From the NCBI GenBank assembly GCA_050246115.1, contig JBFWWP010000010.1:1-64000 (forward strand): a stretch of 64,000 bases of DNA, read 5' to 3'. The position numbers were made by a program, and so were the translations under genes. A model generated the notes under the pieces. The model was not told where the DNA came from and searched no databases. It was given only the letters and a program-made list of their open reading frames with translations. Source of the DNA: JBFWWP01 sp050246115. Its GTDB lineage: Bacteria > Planctomycetota > UBA8108 > UBA1146 > JAJFFE01. The number at the start of each line of letters is the position of its first letter. The first letter of the stretch is position 1. This document shows positions 43,634 to 53,202 of the stretch, piece after piece.

Positions 43634-44734
43634 ATGGGATTCAGCTGCGGAATCGTCGGACTCCCGAACGTCGGCAAGTCCACCATCTTCAACGCCCTCT
43701 CCTCGGCACGCGCGGAGGCGGCCAACTTCCCCTTCTGCACCATCGAACCGAACCAAGGGATCGTCCGCGTGCCAGACCATCGTCTGGAAGACATCGCGCG
43801 GTACATCGTCCCGAAGAAGCTGGTCCCCACGACCATGACCTTCGTGGACATTGCCGGCCTGGTGGCGGGTGCCTCCAAGGGCGAAGGGCTGGGGAACAAG
43901 TTCCTGGCCCACATTCGAGAGACCAACGCGATCGCGCACGTCGTTCGTTGCTTCGCCGACTCGAACATCGTGCACGTCGATGGCTCGGTCGATGCGATTC
44001 GCGACGTCGAGATCATCGACACCGAACTCGTGCTCGCAGACCTCGAGACGGTTGGCAAGCGTGTCCAGGCGCTCGAGAAGAAGAGCCGGGGCGGCGACAA
44101 GGAGCTGCTGAAGACCCTCGAGGCCGCGCGACCGGTCTTGGCTGCCCTCGATGAAGGCAAGCCGGTGCGCTCACTGGGGCTGGATGCGGAGACTCAACTT
44201 CGCCTGCGTGAGTTCCACCTGATTACGCAGAAGCAGGTCATGTACGTTGCGAACGTTGCGGAGACCGACCTCGAGAGTCTCGATGCCAACCCGCACTACC
44301 AACGACTCTGCGAGCGGGCAAAGAGCGAGGGCGCGCAAGTGGTCCCCATCTGTGGCAAGATCGAAGCCGAGATCGCCGAACTCGACGCGGACGAGAAGGC
44401 GGAGTTCTTGCGAGAACTCGGCGTCCCGGAGGCGGGTCTTGCACGGGTGATCCGAGCGGGCTACTCGCTGCTCGAGCTCGAGACCTACTTCACTGCCGGG
44501 GAGAAAGAGGTGCGGGCCTGGACCTACCCCAGAGGGGCGACCGCACCGGAAGCCGCGGGCGTGATCCACAGCGACTTCGAACGCGGCTTCATCAAAGCCG
44601 ACGTTTATCACTACGACGATCTGATGAAGTACAAGAGCGAAGCGGCGGTCAAGGAAGCGGGCGCGCTTCGGCTCGAGGGCAAGAAGTACATCGTGCAGGA
44701 CGGCGACATCATGCACTTCCGATTCGCGGTCTGA
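43634..44734 (+). CDS. ychF: redox-regulated ATPase YchF
   Basis: 366 residues, the family's standard size. YchF is an Obg-family protein that prefers ATP and binds ribosomes. Visible are G1 GLPNVGKSTIFNAL, G3 DIAGLVAGASKGEGLG, the NVAE element replacing NKxD, and a C-terminal TGS domain ending VQDGDIMHFRF. The ATG is preceded by a weak GAGAGAAA. It is transcribed alone after the psd operon. Confidence 0.97.
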   Translation: MGFSCGIVGLPNVGKSTIFNALSSARAEAANFPFCTIEPNQGIVRVPDHRLEDIARYIVPKKLVPTTMTFVDIAGLVAGASKGEGLGNKFLAHIRETNAIAHVVRCFADSNIVHVDGSVDAIRDVEIIDTELVLADLETVGKRVQALEKKSRGGDKELLKTLEAARPVLAALDEGKPVRSLGLDAETQLRLREFHLITQKQVMYVANVAETDLESLDANPHYQRLCERAKSEGAQVVPICGKIEAEIAELDADEKAEFLRELGVPEAGLARVIRAGYSLLELETYFTAGEKEVRAWTYPRGATAPEAAGVIHSDFERGFIKADVYHYDDLMKYKSEAAVKEAGALRLEGKKYIVQDGDIMHFRFAV

Positions 44735-44758
44735 CACCCCTCTCGCTGCGCGTCCCCA

Positions 44759-44777
44759 TCGCGCGGCATGCGCGCGA
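44759..44777. terminator. GC hairpin after ychF
   Basis: TCGCGCG pairs with CGCGCGA around GCATG, 25 bp after the ychF stop. A seven-base perfect stem without a T-run; a likely terminator or processing hairpin. Confidence 0.45.
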
Positions 44778-44855
44778 GCCCACGCCCCATCGAACACCCC
44801 GCGCGCCGCGGGAACGCGGACAGCCTGTCCGATCTGCCCGGGCGCGACGCCGACT

Positions 44856-44915
44856 TCACTCGTCTACGACCCGGCGCAGTGCGTACACGGTGTCGAGGGC
44901 TTCACGCGCGTCATG
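44856..44915 (-). pseudogene. decayed duplicate of the mutS 3' end
   Basis: On the minus strand this reads AREALDTVYALRRVVDE-stop, nearly the same as the mutS C-terminus (RQALDAVYELRRVVDE-stop at 45802). The flanking downstream sequence, including the hairpin GCGGACAGCCTGTCCG, also recurs, so the duplication covers about 44793-44915 versus 45727-45861. Only the gene tail remains. The 44735-45063 interval otherwise holds no gene. Confidence 0.75.
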
Positions 44916-45063
44916 GCCCGTGTCGTCGGCGGTGAGGTCCGCGGCTGTCCACGGAACTCAGAAAGCCGGCGAGAAACCAGGGCGTCGGACTGGTGTTCCC
45001 AAGGCGTCTCCTCAACCCAGGTGCGCCCCTCCAGGTGCCGGTTCTCGTGAAAGGAATTGCCTC

Positions 45064-45606
45064 ATGTTCCGCTCTGTCCTCTTCGCTCTGCTCTTGACCG
45101 CTGGGTTCGGCGGGTTCACGTTCGCACAGCCGGGTCCGATGCCGCCCGCTGGCCCCGTTGACTGCGATACCGTCATGGGCGACTTCTCGCTCGGAATGGT
45201 CACGCCGACGACGGCCGAGATGACGTTCGCCGGGGATCTTGCGGCGACCACGACCTTGAACGTGAATGGGGTCGTCGAACAGGTTGGAGCGACGTTCACC
45301 CGTCGGTTGTACATGGTGAGTGGAACCATCGCTCTGGCCTCGGGAGAACTCAACGTGCAGGGGCACTTGATGGTCGTGAGCCCCAACGCGCCGACACCAG
45401 TGCCAATGCCGCTGACCACCGTGTTCATGCCTCCGAGCGACCTCAACCTCGCGCGCATTCGCTTGCGCGTGGTCGGCGGCACCGGGGACTTCGCCGGAGC
45501 CTTCGGGCGCATCAGCGGCGGTGAAGTGAGTTCGTTGTCCGCGATGATCGACAACGATCACTACCGCGGCGTAATCTGCACCCCCGTGGTCCCACCCACT
45601 CCGTAA
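45064..45606 (+). CDS. small secreted barrel-like protein (allene-oxide-cyclase/dirigent-like)
   Basis: 180 residues, starting MFRSVLFALLLTAGFGGFTFA, a signal peptide. The mature protein is all beta, and RLRVVGGTGDFAGAFGRISGG resembles the VxGGTGxFxxAxG motif of allene-oxide-cyclase-barrel proteins. AAAGGAA precedes the ATG. It lies exactly between the two copies of the mutS tail and may have arrived with, or been trapped by, that duplication. Function unknown. Confidence 0.6.
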   Translation: MFRSVLFALLLTAGFGGFTFAQPGPMPPAGPVDCDTVMGDFSLGMVTPTTAEMTFAGDLAATTTLNVNGVVEQVGATFTRRLYMVSGTIALASGELNVQGHLMVVSPNAPTPVPMPLTTVFMPPSDLNLARIRLRVVGGTGDFAGAFGRISGGEVSSLSAMIDNDHYRGVICTPVVPPTP

Positions 45607-45625
45607 CCGGAACGTGCGGTGGTCC

Positions 45626-45708
45626 GAGTTCCCGCCCGCACGGGAACTCTCCGCCGTCGCGAAGAGCCCGATCCCCGAGACCGGCGCATCCGCGTTGGTC
45701 TCGGGGAT
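45626..45708. terminator. two hairpins between convergent genes
   Basis: GAGTTCCCG/CGGGAACTC (45626-45649, 6-base loop) and ATCCCCGAGACC/GGTCTCGGGGAT (45671-45708, 14-base loop) have perfect 9- and 12-bp stems. They end the plus-strand secreted gene and may serve minus-strand mutS. A third palindrome GCGGACAGCCTGTCCGC lies near 45752. Confidence 0.65.
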
Positions 45709-45801
45709 GGTCTCCATGGTGAGTTCACGCCCCGCGCGCGCCCTGGGATCGCGGACAGCCTGTCCGCATCCCCCGGCGCCCACCCAAGGCTGACGCCAAC
45801 T

Positions 45802-48471
45802 TCACTCGTCCACGACCCGGCGCAGTTCGTACACGGCGTCGAGCGCCTGGCGCGGGGTCATCGACTCGGGGTCCAACTCACGCAGCCGCCTCACGACTTC
45901 GTCGTGGCGCGATTGGAAGAGGTCGAGCTGCAGAAAGCCGTCGGCGGGAGGTGGGGGGGGCGGAGCCGCGCGCGTCTGGCGTTCGAGCTGCGCCAGCACG
46001 GTCTTTGCGCGCTCCAGAACCGAGCGCGGCGTTCCGGCGAGGCGCGCCACGTGGATGCCGTACGCCTTGTCCGTGCTTCCCGGGACGATCTTGTGGAGGA
46101 AGACGATGTCCTCCTTCCACTCCTTGACCGCCACGTTCAAGTTGTGAACTACGCCGGGGTAGCGCTCTGCGAGTTCGGTGAGTTCGTGGTAGTGGGTCGC
46201 GAACAACGTGCGGGCGCGGACCTGTTCTACCAGGTGCTCGGCTATCGCCCAGGCAAGGCTCACGCCGTCGAGGGTGCTGGTGCCGCGCCCGACTTCGTCG
46301 AGGATGACCAGGGACCGTTCGGTGGCGTTGTTGAGGATGTTCGCCGTCTCCGTCATCTCGACCATGAACGTCGACTGACCTTGGGCGAGATCGTCAGCGG
46401 CTCCCACGCGGGTGAAGATGCGATCGGCCACCCCGATGACCGCACGTCGTGCGGGCACGAACGATCCCATCTGCGCCAGGATGACGATGAGCGCTGCTTG
46501 CCGTATATAGGTAGACTTTCCCGCCATGTTCGGGCCCGTGATCACCGCGAGCAGGCCGCACTCCGACTCGCCGTCGCCGACTGGTGGGAGCCGCCCCAGG
46601 CGCGTGTCGTTGGCGGTGAAGTCCGCGCGACCGGGTCCCGCCGCCACGACGGGGTGCATGCCGTCCTCGATCCGCAGCACCGGTTCTTCGACGATCTCGG
46701 GGGCGACGTAGTTCTCCTCTTCCGCCACGGTAGCGAGCGTCAACAGGGCGTCGAGTTGCGCGAGCGCGTCCGCGGCGCGCTGGAGCCGCACCATTTGCCG
46801 GGCCACTGTATCGCGCACCCCGCAGAACAGGTCGAACTCGAGTTCCTCCGCTCGCTCCCGCGCTCCAAGGACCTTCTGTTCCTGCTCCTTGAGCGACGGC
46901 GTGACGTAGCGCTCGGCGTTCTTCAGCGTTTGCTTGCGCGAGTAGTCGGCAGGGATCTTGTCGCGGTGCGTATGGGTGATCTCGATGTAGTAGCCAAAGA
47001 CCCGATTGTAGCCAACCTTCAAACTGGGGATTCCGCTGCGCGCGACTTCCTCGGCCTGGAACCGCGCGATCCAGTCGACCCCTTCCCGTCCGGTAGCGCG
47101 CAATTCGTCGAGCTCTGGCTCGTAGCCGTCCCGAATCACCCCGCCTTCCTTGACGGTGAGCGGCGGCTCATCGACGATCGCGCGGTCGATCGCCTCGGCA
47201 ATCTCCCGGAGCGGGTCGTGCGGCAGCGCCTCGGCCAACGCTTGGAGGATCTTGGGTTCGAGCCCGTCCAAGTGGCGCCGAATCTCCGGCACCTCCCGCA
47301 GCGACTGCGACAACGCCCGCAGATCACGTCCGTTTACTCGTCCCAGCGGCAAGCGCGAGGCGAGGCGCTCGATGTCGCGCACCCGTCGCAGCGACTCGCG
47401 AAGTGCGCGTCGTGCGTCGCGCGCCGCCAGCAGCGCCGCGACGGCGCCTTGGCGGGCGAGGATCTCGGCCGTGTCGAGGAGCGGCGCAGTGAGCCACTCG
47501 CGCAGCTGGCGTGCACCCATCGGGGTGCGCGTGCGATCGAGGTGGCCGAGCAGCGAGCCACGCCGATCACCGGTGCGGGCCACGGCTACGAGATCCAGCG
47601 CGCGATGCGTGGCGGCGTCGAGTCGCAGGCACTTGTGACTGGCGCCGGGAACCAAGCGCGTGATGTGGGGGAGTGCCTGCTTCTGCGTTTCGCGCAGGTA
47701 GTGGACGAGGGCACCGGCTGCGCGGAGCCCCGGTCCGAGGTGCTCGCACCCGAACCCTTCGAGACTCTGGGTCCCAAAGTGGGCCAGCAGTCGTTCGCGG
47801 CCGGTGGCGCGATCGAAGTGCCACTCTGGAAACGGGGTCTGCGCGCACCGCGGGAACTGTTGCGTGATCCAACCCAGGATCGGCAAGTCTTCGACCCGCG
47901 CGCCATCCGGGTAGACGCACTCCGCGGGCGCGACGCGTAGCAGCGTCTCTTCCCAGAGCCGCGGTCCGCGCACATCTTCAGCGAAGAAGCGCCCGGTCGA
48001 CAGATCGACCCAGGCGAGCCCGAGCACATCACTCGCTCGAACCAGAGCGGCGAGGTGGAGCGGCTTGCCTTCGTCGAGGGTCTCGGCCTCGACGAACGTG
48101 CCGGGGGTGACGACCCGCACCACCTCACGGTCCACCACGCCCGTGGCTTCGCGCGGATCCTCGACTTGCTCGCAGATCGCCACGCGCCGCCCCGCCTCGA
48201 GGAGCCGCCGGATGTAGCCGTCCACGGCCTTCGCCGGCACCCCAGCCATGGGCACCGCGCCGGCTTTGTCCTTCGAGCGCGACGTGAGGGTGATCCCCAA
48301 CAGCTCGGACGCCAGTTCGGCATCCTCATAGAACATCTCGTAGAAGTCACCCATACGGAAGAACAGGATCTCCCCCGGGTGCCGTTCCTTGGCGGCGAAG
48401 TACTGCCGCATCATGGGCGTGAGGTCATCGTGCGCGGAGCGCGCCGGAACCGAGGAGTTGTCGCGGATCAT
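45802..48471 (-). CDS. mutS: DNA mismatch repair protein MutS
   Basis: 889 residues. MutS binds mismatches and recruits MutL. The N-terminal mismatch-binding motif is GDFYEMFYEDAELAS (the Phe-x-Glu clamp), Walker A ITGPNMAGKSTYIRQAA lies near residue 645, followed by DEVGRGTSTLDG and ATHYHELTELA. The C-terminus ends RRVVDE. The order of domains and length are those of MutS1. A duplicate of its 3' end lies at 44856. It is about 200 bp downstream of the MshEN gene on the same strand. Confidence 0.97.
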   Translation of the reverse strand: MIRDNSSVPARSAHDDLTPMMRQYFAAKERHPGEILFFRMGDFYEMFYEDAELASELLGITLTSRSKDKAGAVPMAGVPAKAVDGYIRRLLEAGRRVAICEQVEDPREATGVVDREVVRVVTPGTFVEAETLDEGKPLHLAALVRASDVLGLAWVDLSTGRFFAEDVRGPRLWEETLLRVAPAECVYPDGARVEDLPILGWITQQFPRCAQTPFPEWHFDRATGRERLLAHFGTQSLEGFGCEHLGPGLRAAGALVHYLRETQKQALPHITRLVPGASHKCLRLDAATHRALDLVAVARTGDRRGSLLGHLDRTRTPMGARQLREWLTAPLLDTAEILARQGAVAALLAARDARRALRESLRRVRDIERLASRLPLGRVNGRDLRALSQSLREVPEIRRHLDGLEPKILQALAEALPHDPLREIAEAIDRAIVDEPPLTVKEGGVIRDGYEPELDELRATGREGVDWIARFQAEEVARSGIPSLKVGYNRVFGYYIEITHTHRDKIPADYSRKQTLKNAERYVTPSLKEQEQKVLGARERAEELEFDLFCGVRDTVARQMVRLQRAADALAQLDALLTLATVAEEENYVAPEIVEEPVLRIEDGMHPVVAAGPGRADFTANDTRLGRLPPVGDGESECGLLAVITGPNMAGKSTYIRQAALIVILAQMGSFVPARRAVIGVADRIFTRVGAADDLAQGQSTFMVEMTETANILNNATERSLVILDEVGRGTSTLDGVSLAWAIAEHLVEQVRARTLFATHYHELTELAERYPGVVHNLNVAVKEWKEDIVFLHKIVPGSTDKAYGIHVARLAGTPRSVLERAKTVLAQLERQTRAAPPPPPPADGFLQLDLFQSRHDEVVRRLRELDPESMTPRQALDAVYELRRVVDE

Positions 48472-48672
48472 GTGGCGCGCTCCTGAAGTGACTCGGCTGG
48501 AGCCCCATGGAAGCGCGCTCGCGCGTCAGCCGGGGCGGGGGAGAAGGCCGGATTCTAGTCCCAAGTCAAGCGCGTTCACAAGCAACTCCAGTGCGCGCTC
48601 CGGATGGGAGGGGAGGTCGCCCGGGCCGCGACGACGCGGGACGATCTGCAGCAGCCACCGCTGGGGTTTGGG

Positions 48673-49293
48673 TCAGGACGACTGCCCTTTGACGTTGCTG
48701 TCGGCCTCGTCGAAGATCGACTCCCACGACGAGTCCAGTGCGTCCAACAGGCTGGTCGGGGTCTCGGGTGCAGGGGCGCTGGCCCGACCGGTCTGGGTAG
48801 CCGGCGGTGGGCGGCGACGATTGGAGTCGAAGGAGTAGACCTGGTCTTGGCTGAGCGAGAATCGCGTCACCAGCAAGGACTCGATCTCCTTGACGGACGC
48901 GAAGTAGAACGCCAGCTCGCCCTCCAGTGTACTACCGAGCTCCAACTCGACGTTCTCGGGCGGGATCTCGCCGAGCGCCACGATGACCATGCTACCGATG
49001 CGACCCAACGGGAGGATCCGGTAGCGATACATGAACTCGACCGGCAGTTTCTCGAGGAGCTGGCCATCGAGCTCGTAGTTCGACGGGCTGATGAACGGGA
49101 GCTGGTACTGCACGCAAATGGTGCGGACGATGTCACCCTCGGACACCAAGCCGAGACGCAGCAGCGTGTCACCGAGAGTGTCGCCGGTCTGGGCTTGGTC
49201 TCGGAGCGCCGAGGCCAGCTGGTCGGGATTGAGCAGGCCGTCGGAAACGAGGATATCCCCAAACCTCCGCCGGCGGGTCTTCTGTAGCGACAC
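48673..49293 (-). CDS. stand-alone MshEN (GspE N-terminal) domain protein
   Basis: 206 residues. FGDILVSDGLLNPDQLASALRDQ and GDTLGDTLLRLGLVSEGDI are the two-helix repeats of the T2SS/type IV pilus ATPase N-terminal domain, followed by LPFISPSNYELDGQLLEKLP. There is no ATPase domain; the protein ends in a disordered tail. MshEN domains can bind cyclic di-GMP, so a sensor or adaptor role is possible. GTG at 49291-49293 follows AAGGAG by five bases. Confidence 0.8.
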   Translation of the reverse strand: MSLQKTRRRRFGDILVSDGLLNPDQLASALRDQAQTGDTLGDTLLRLGLVSEGDIVRTICVQYQLPFISPSNYELDGQLLEKLPVEFMYRYRILPLGRIGSMVIVALGEIPPENVELELGSTLEGELAFYFASVKEIESLLVTRFSLSQDQVYSFDSNRRRPPPATQTGRASAPAPETPTSLLDALDSSWESIFDEADSNVKGQSS

Positions 49294-49641
49294 TCGAGCT
49301 CCTTCACGCTCCTCTGGCGACCCGGTAGTGAAGACTGCCGGGGAGCCTGCGTCCCGTTGCCGTTACAGACTCCGAGAAGAGTAGGACTTCGTCGCCGAAG
49401 CGTCAAATCGCGACCTTCGTCGAGGGCCCGGCTCGCGTTTCGGAGGGTGCCGATCCGAACCCGTCGCCGGGCGCGTCAAGTGACTACCAGGAGGCGACTT
49501 GCAGCGGCCATCCCGGGCGCGTCGTTTGACGACGCTCGCGCCAGCGAGTTAGCCTTCTTCGAGCCATTGGGTGCGCCCCACATACGCGCTGTTCCCGCTT
49601 TGACGTGGGGTGCCGGGGCCTGATCTCCGAGAGGTCGTGAA
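49294..49641. other. divergent intergenic region with candidate promoter
   Basis: 348 bp between the MshEN gene and the RsbW-like gene, without a gene. TTGACG at 49526-49531 and TTAGCC at 49549-49554 (17-bp spacer) could be a weak sigma-70 promoter for the plus strand. CTCGC/GCGAG at 49535-49548 forms a small hairpin inside the spacer. Confidence 0.35.
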
Positions 49642-50100
49642 ATGCACATTTGTCACGAAGCCCTGCAGATTCCGGGCGCGGTGGTGGAGCAGTGGGAGAT
49701 CCCGAGCGACGAAGCTTTGGTCACTCCCTTGGTGGTGCGAGTGGTCGAGCGGCTTACGGCCGATGGACTGATCGGCCCCGAAGCCCGCATGCGAACCGAG
49801 CTGTGTCTCGATGAAGCGATCACCAACTCGGTGAAGCATGGCAACCGGCGCGAGTTTGCAAAGCGCGTCGTGGTCTCGCTGTTTCGCGAGCCGGGTAGCT
49901 GGGGGCTGGTCATTCAGGACGAAGGCACGGGATTCTCGCTGCGCGACTTGAAGGACCGTACCCAGGGGGACGAGCTGTGGGCCGAGAACGGGCGCGGGAT
50001 CCCGCTCCTCACCCTCTATATGGACGAAGTGGGCTACTACGGCGGCGGCAACACACTCCTGTTGCGGCAGCATCTGGCGGATACCGCCGACCTCGCGTAG
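49642..50100 (+). CDS. RsbW-like anti-sigma factor / histidine-kinase-fold ATPase
   Basis: 152 residues with a GHKL ATPase fold: N box ELCLDEAITNSVKHGN, G1 DEGTGFS, G2 NGRGIPLL. Such proteins phosphorylate a STAS antagonist or bind a sigma factor. The next gene encodes a STAS protein, the expected partner, 47 bp downstream. No sigma factor is in the window. GAGAGG lies before the ATG. Confidence 0.9.
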   Translation: MHICHEALQIPGAVVEQWEIPSDEALVTPLVVRVVERLTADGLIGPEARMRTELCLDEAITNSVKHGNRREFAKRVVVSLFREPGSWGLVIQDEGTGFSLRDLKDRTQGDELWAENGRGIPLLTLYMDEVGYYGGGNTLLLRQHLADTADLA

Positions 50101-50147
50101 CTCGTTCGTCGTACTCTGTTGAAGTTTCTGCACGCGAAAGGACTGCC

Positions 50148-50519
50148 GTGTCCAAGAACGATGAGACCATTGAACTGCGAACCGAGGGGCCGGTGGTCGT
50201 GGCCAGCTTCGTGAAGGGCAAGTTCCAGGACGAGAAGCAGATCCTGTCGACCCTGGAGCGCTTGGGGAAGATCATCGACTCACGGAAGAACGTCCGCATG
50301 GTTCTCGACATGGAGCAGATCCAGTATCTCTCGAGCGCCGGCCTTGGGCGGCTCGTGTCGCTGCTCAAGAAGGCGATGTCCGGCGGCGGCTTCATGCATC
50401 TGGCGCGTCTGCGCCCCGAGATCCGCGAGCTTTTCGATGTGATGCGTCTCACTCAGATCTTCAAGATCTTCGAGAGCGTGGAGTCGGGCGTCGCCGCCGC
50501 GACGCCGGTCACGGCGTAG
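50148..50519 (+). CDS. STAS-domain anti-anti-sigma factor
   Basis: 123 residues. VRMVLDMEQIQYLSSAGLGRLVSLL carries the conserved DxxxxxxSSAGLG phosphoserine region of RsbV/SpoIIAA proteins (Ser in SSAG). KIFESVESGVAAA closes the STAS fold. GTG at 50148 follows AAAGGA by five bases. With the preceding kinase it forms a partner-switching module. Its 3' end overlaps the convergent uvrC by 11 bp. Confidence 0.92.
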   Translation: MSKNDETIELRTEGPVVVASFVKGKFQDEKQILSTLERLGKIIDSRKNVRMVLDMEQIQYLSSAGLGRLVSLLKKAMSGGGFMHLARLRPEIRELFDVMRLTQIFKIFESVESGVAAATPVTA

Positions 50520-52407
50520 CGTTTCCTCCGGGGCCCGGGCGGGGCGTCGGATCACGATCGGGATCCGGGTGCAGGAACCGATAGGTAGCGCGCGCAGCGC
50601 CGGCCCCGATTCCGCGTACCTGCGCGATCTCTGTCTCGGTCGCCTGCTGCAGGTTCTTCAGGTTCCCGAAGTACGCCAGGAGCGCCTTGCGGCGCTTGGC
50701 CCCGACCCCCGGGACCTGCTCGAGCCCCGTGGCCAGGTTCTGCTTGCGCTTCAGCTCGCGCTGGAAGGTGTTGGCGAAGCGGTGGGCTTCGTCGCGAATC
50801 CGCTGCAGGAACAGCGATGTCGGTGAGCTTTGATCCAGGTCGAGCGGCTCGCTGCGGCCGGGCACGAAGACCCTCTCCGGCACCGAACGCTCGCGCCGAT
50901 TGCGCTCCTTCGCCAAACCGATCACGGGCACTTGGACCTGACATTCTGCGAGCGCGTTCACGGCGGACGCGATCTGACCCTTGCCCCCGTCCACGATCAC
51001 CAGGTCGGGCAGTGGATCGCGAAGTTTGCGCGCCCCGAAGCGACGCCGCAGCACCTCCAGCATCGAAGCAAAGTCGTCGGTATCCGTGACGGAGCGGATC
51101 TTGTAGCGACGATACTGCGACGTATCTGCCTCCCCGTTCTCGAACACCACCCGGCTCGCAACCTGCTGGGCGCCGCGTGTACCCGAGATATCGTAGCACT
51201 CGATTCGATGCGGTGGCACTGCGAGGGTCAGCTTCTCGGCTAGGGAAAGTGCCAGCGACTCCGCGGATTCGGTGCGCAACGCGTCACTCGCGGAGTTGAC
51301 CTCGGCATTGCGCTGCGCCATCTCCACGAGCCGCTTCTTGGCGCCACGTGCGGGGACGGCGACGCGCACCTTGCGCCGGGCGCGCTCCGACAGCCATTGC
51401 TCGAGCAAGGGGCGATCGGTGAACTCGAAGGGCACTAGGACCTCGGGCGGCAGATACCGTTCCCCCTGGTAGAACTGCGTGAGAAAGGAAGAGATCACGG
51501 AGTCGTCCGAGAGCGGCGTGCGGAAGGAGTGAGTCGAGGAATGGAGCAGCTTGCCGTCGCGGCTCAGGAGCACCTGAATCGACACGAAGTCCTCGCGGCG
51601 GTAGAGGCCGAAGCTGTCGAGGTCCCCGAGTCGGATCTCCTGGACTTTCTGCTTCTCGAAGACGCGTTGGATCGCAGCGATCTGATCCCTGACTTTGGCC
51701 GCGCGCTCGAAGTCGCGTGCCGCCGAGGCCGCCTGCATTTTCGCTTCGAGGAGCGGCAGCAGCGTCTGATTCTTCCCACGCAGGAACAGCACCGTCTCCT
51801 CGACGATCCGGCGATAGCCCTCCTCGGTTTCGAGACTCACGCAGGGGGCTGTGCAGTGGCCGATCTCGTACTCCAAGCAGGGGCGGGTGCGGCTGTCGAA
51901 GAAACCGTTCGAGCACGTGCGCAGTGGAATGTACTTCTTGATGACGCGAAGCATCTCTCGCACCGACTGCGCGGATGAGTACGGCCCGAAGTAGAGGTTG
52001 CCGTCGTCCTTCCACCCGCGAACCGGCTGGACGCGAGGCCACTTCTCGGCGGTCGTGACCCGGATCGAGAGGTACGATTTGTCGTCGCGCAGGCGGATGT
52101 TGTAGCGCGGTCGATGCTTCTTGATGAGGTTGTTCTCGAGCAGTAGTGCTTCGAGTTCGTTGGCGCAGACGATGCACTCGACATCGGCGGTCCGTCGGAC
52201 GAGGAAACGAAACAGCGGCCGGCCATCATCGGATCCGGGGTGGAAGTAGGTGCGCACCCGTTGCAGCAGGTTCGTCGCCTTGCCGACGTAGACGATTCGG
52301 CCGACGGCATCGAGGAAGAGGTAGACTCCCGGCTCGGGTGGCAAGCTGCGGATCTTGCGTTGCAGCGGAGTGGGTGCTTCCGCGGGCTCCGGGGCGTGGT
52401 CGGTCAC
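50509..52407 (-). CDS. uvrC: excinuclease ABC subunit C
   Basis: 632 residues. UvrC makes both incisions in nucleotide excision repair. The N-terminal GIY-YIG nuclease reads PGVYLFLDAVGRIVYVGKA; a UVR segment (ARDFERAAKVRDQIAAI) and the RNase-H-like domain with ECYDISGTRG and LVIVDGGKGQ follow; a C-terminal helix-hairpin-helix has VPGVGAKRRKALLAYFG. The GTG start overlaps the trmB stop as GTGA. Confidence 0.97.
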   Translation of the reverse strand: MTDHAPEPAEAPTPLQRKIRSLPPEPGVYLFLDAVGRIVYVGKATNLLQRVRTYFHPGSDDGRPLFRFLVRRTADVECIVCANELEALLLENNLIKKHRPRYNIRLRDDKSYLSIRVTTAEKWPRVQPVRGWKDDGNLYFGPYSSAQSVREMLRVIKKYIPLRTCSNGFFDSRTRPCLEYEIGHCTAPCVSLETEEGYRRIVEETVLFLRGKNQTLLPLLEAKMQAASAARDFERAAKVRDQIAAIQRVFEKQKVQEIRLGDLDSFGLYRREDFVSIQVLLSRDGKLLHSSTHSFRTPLSDDSVISSFLTQFYQGERYLPPEVLVPFEFTDRPLLEQWLSERARRKVRVAVPARGAKKRLVEMAQRNAEVNSASDALRTESAESLALSLAEKLTLAVPPHRIECYDISGTRGAQQVASRVVFENGEADTSQYRRYKIRSVTDTDDFASMLEVLRRRFGARKLRDPLPDLVIVDGGKGQIASAVNALAECQVQVPVIGLAKERNRRERSVPERVFVPGRSEPLDLDQSSPTSLFLQRIRDEAHRFANTFQRELKRKQNLATGLEQVPGVGAKRRKALLAYFGNLKNLQQATETEIAQVRGIGAGAARATYRFLHPDPDRDPTPRPGPGGNATP

Positions 52408-53066
52408 CGCGGCGTCCTCGTGCGGAGGCGCCGGTAGTAGAAGTAGTGGATGGGCTGGCCGAGTTCCCGGAACTTGCGCTCGAACGTGGTCTCGACGTGC
52501 TCCGTCGGGTCGCGCGGGGCTAGGCTCAGCATGCCGGGACCCAGCTCATTCGTGAGCTCCGGCGTCGCCTCGAGGACCGCGAGCATTTGCTGCGCGTACA
52601 GGGCGGAGTCCGTTCGGAGCTCCAGAATCCCATCCGGCTCGAGCTTGCGCGTGAGTGTGGCGACCATCGCCGGCTGTACCATGCGCTTCTTGGCGTGTCG
52701 CTTCTTGGGCCAGGGGTCCGGGAACAACACGAAGAACTTGCGGACGCTGGCTTCCGCGAACATGGGTTCCAGGGCCCGGAATGCATCGGCCCAGACGAGC
52801 CGCAAGTTCTCGACGCCGCGCGCGAGCCCCTTGGCCAGGAACATGTCGGCCTTTTTGCGGCTGTACTCGAGGCCGACGAAGCGTCCCGCGGGGTTGCGGG
52901 CCGCGATCTCGATGAGATGCGGGTCCTTGCCAACCCCGATCTCGACGGTGAGCGGCCCGTCTCCCGGGAAGTTCCGCAGCCAGTCACCGCCGGCTAGATC
53001 GGCCGGATTCAGCTCGAGATGCGTGCCCTCCAGCAGGGCGTACTTGCGAGCGCGGAGTCGAGTCAC
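52404..53066 (-). CDS. trmB: tRNA (guanine-N7-)-methyltransferase
   Basis: 220 residues from GTG at 53064-53066 (GGGAGG four bases before); an ATG at 53115-53117 would add 17 residues. TrmB forms m7G46 in tRNA. Key motifs are TVEIGVGKDPHLIE (SAM loop), FVGLEYSRKKA, and FFVLFPDPWPKKRHAKKR, the TrmB signature. It is coupled to uvrC. Confidence 0.95.
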   Translation of the reverse strand: MTRLRARKYALLEGTHLELNPADLAGGDWLRNFPGDGPLTVEIGVGKDPHLIEIAARNPAGRFVGLEYSRKKADMFLAKGLARGVENLRLVWADAFRALEPMFAEASVRKFFVLFPDPWPKKRHAKKRMVQPAMVATLTRKLEPDGILELRTDSALYAQQMLAVLEATPELTNELGPGMLSLAPRDPTEHVETTFERKFRELGQPIHYFYYRRLRTRTPR

Positions 53067-53202
53067 GCAGCCTCCCTCGAGGGTCCGTGCGGGGTGTTTC
53101 ACGACGCAGGATTGCATGCGGTGGCCGCTTCCCGCGGACGACGCGGTTCACCGCCGTCGGCGTTCGACCATCTCAGGTTGGGGATCGCCTCGCAAGCTGG
53201 GC

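Noticed and set aside
45619..47940. 773-codon plus-strand frame
   Set aside because: It is the antisense shadow of mutS, whose motifs are unmistakable on the minus strand.
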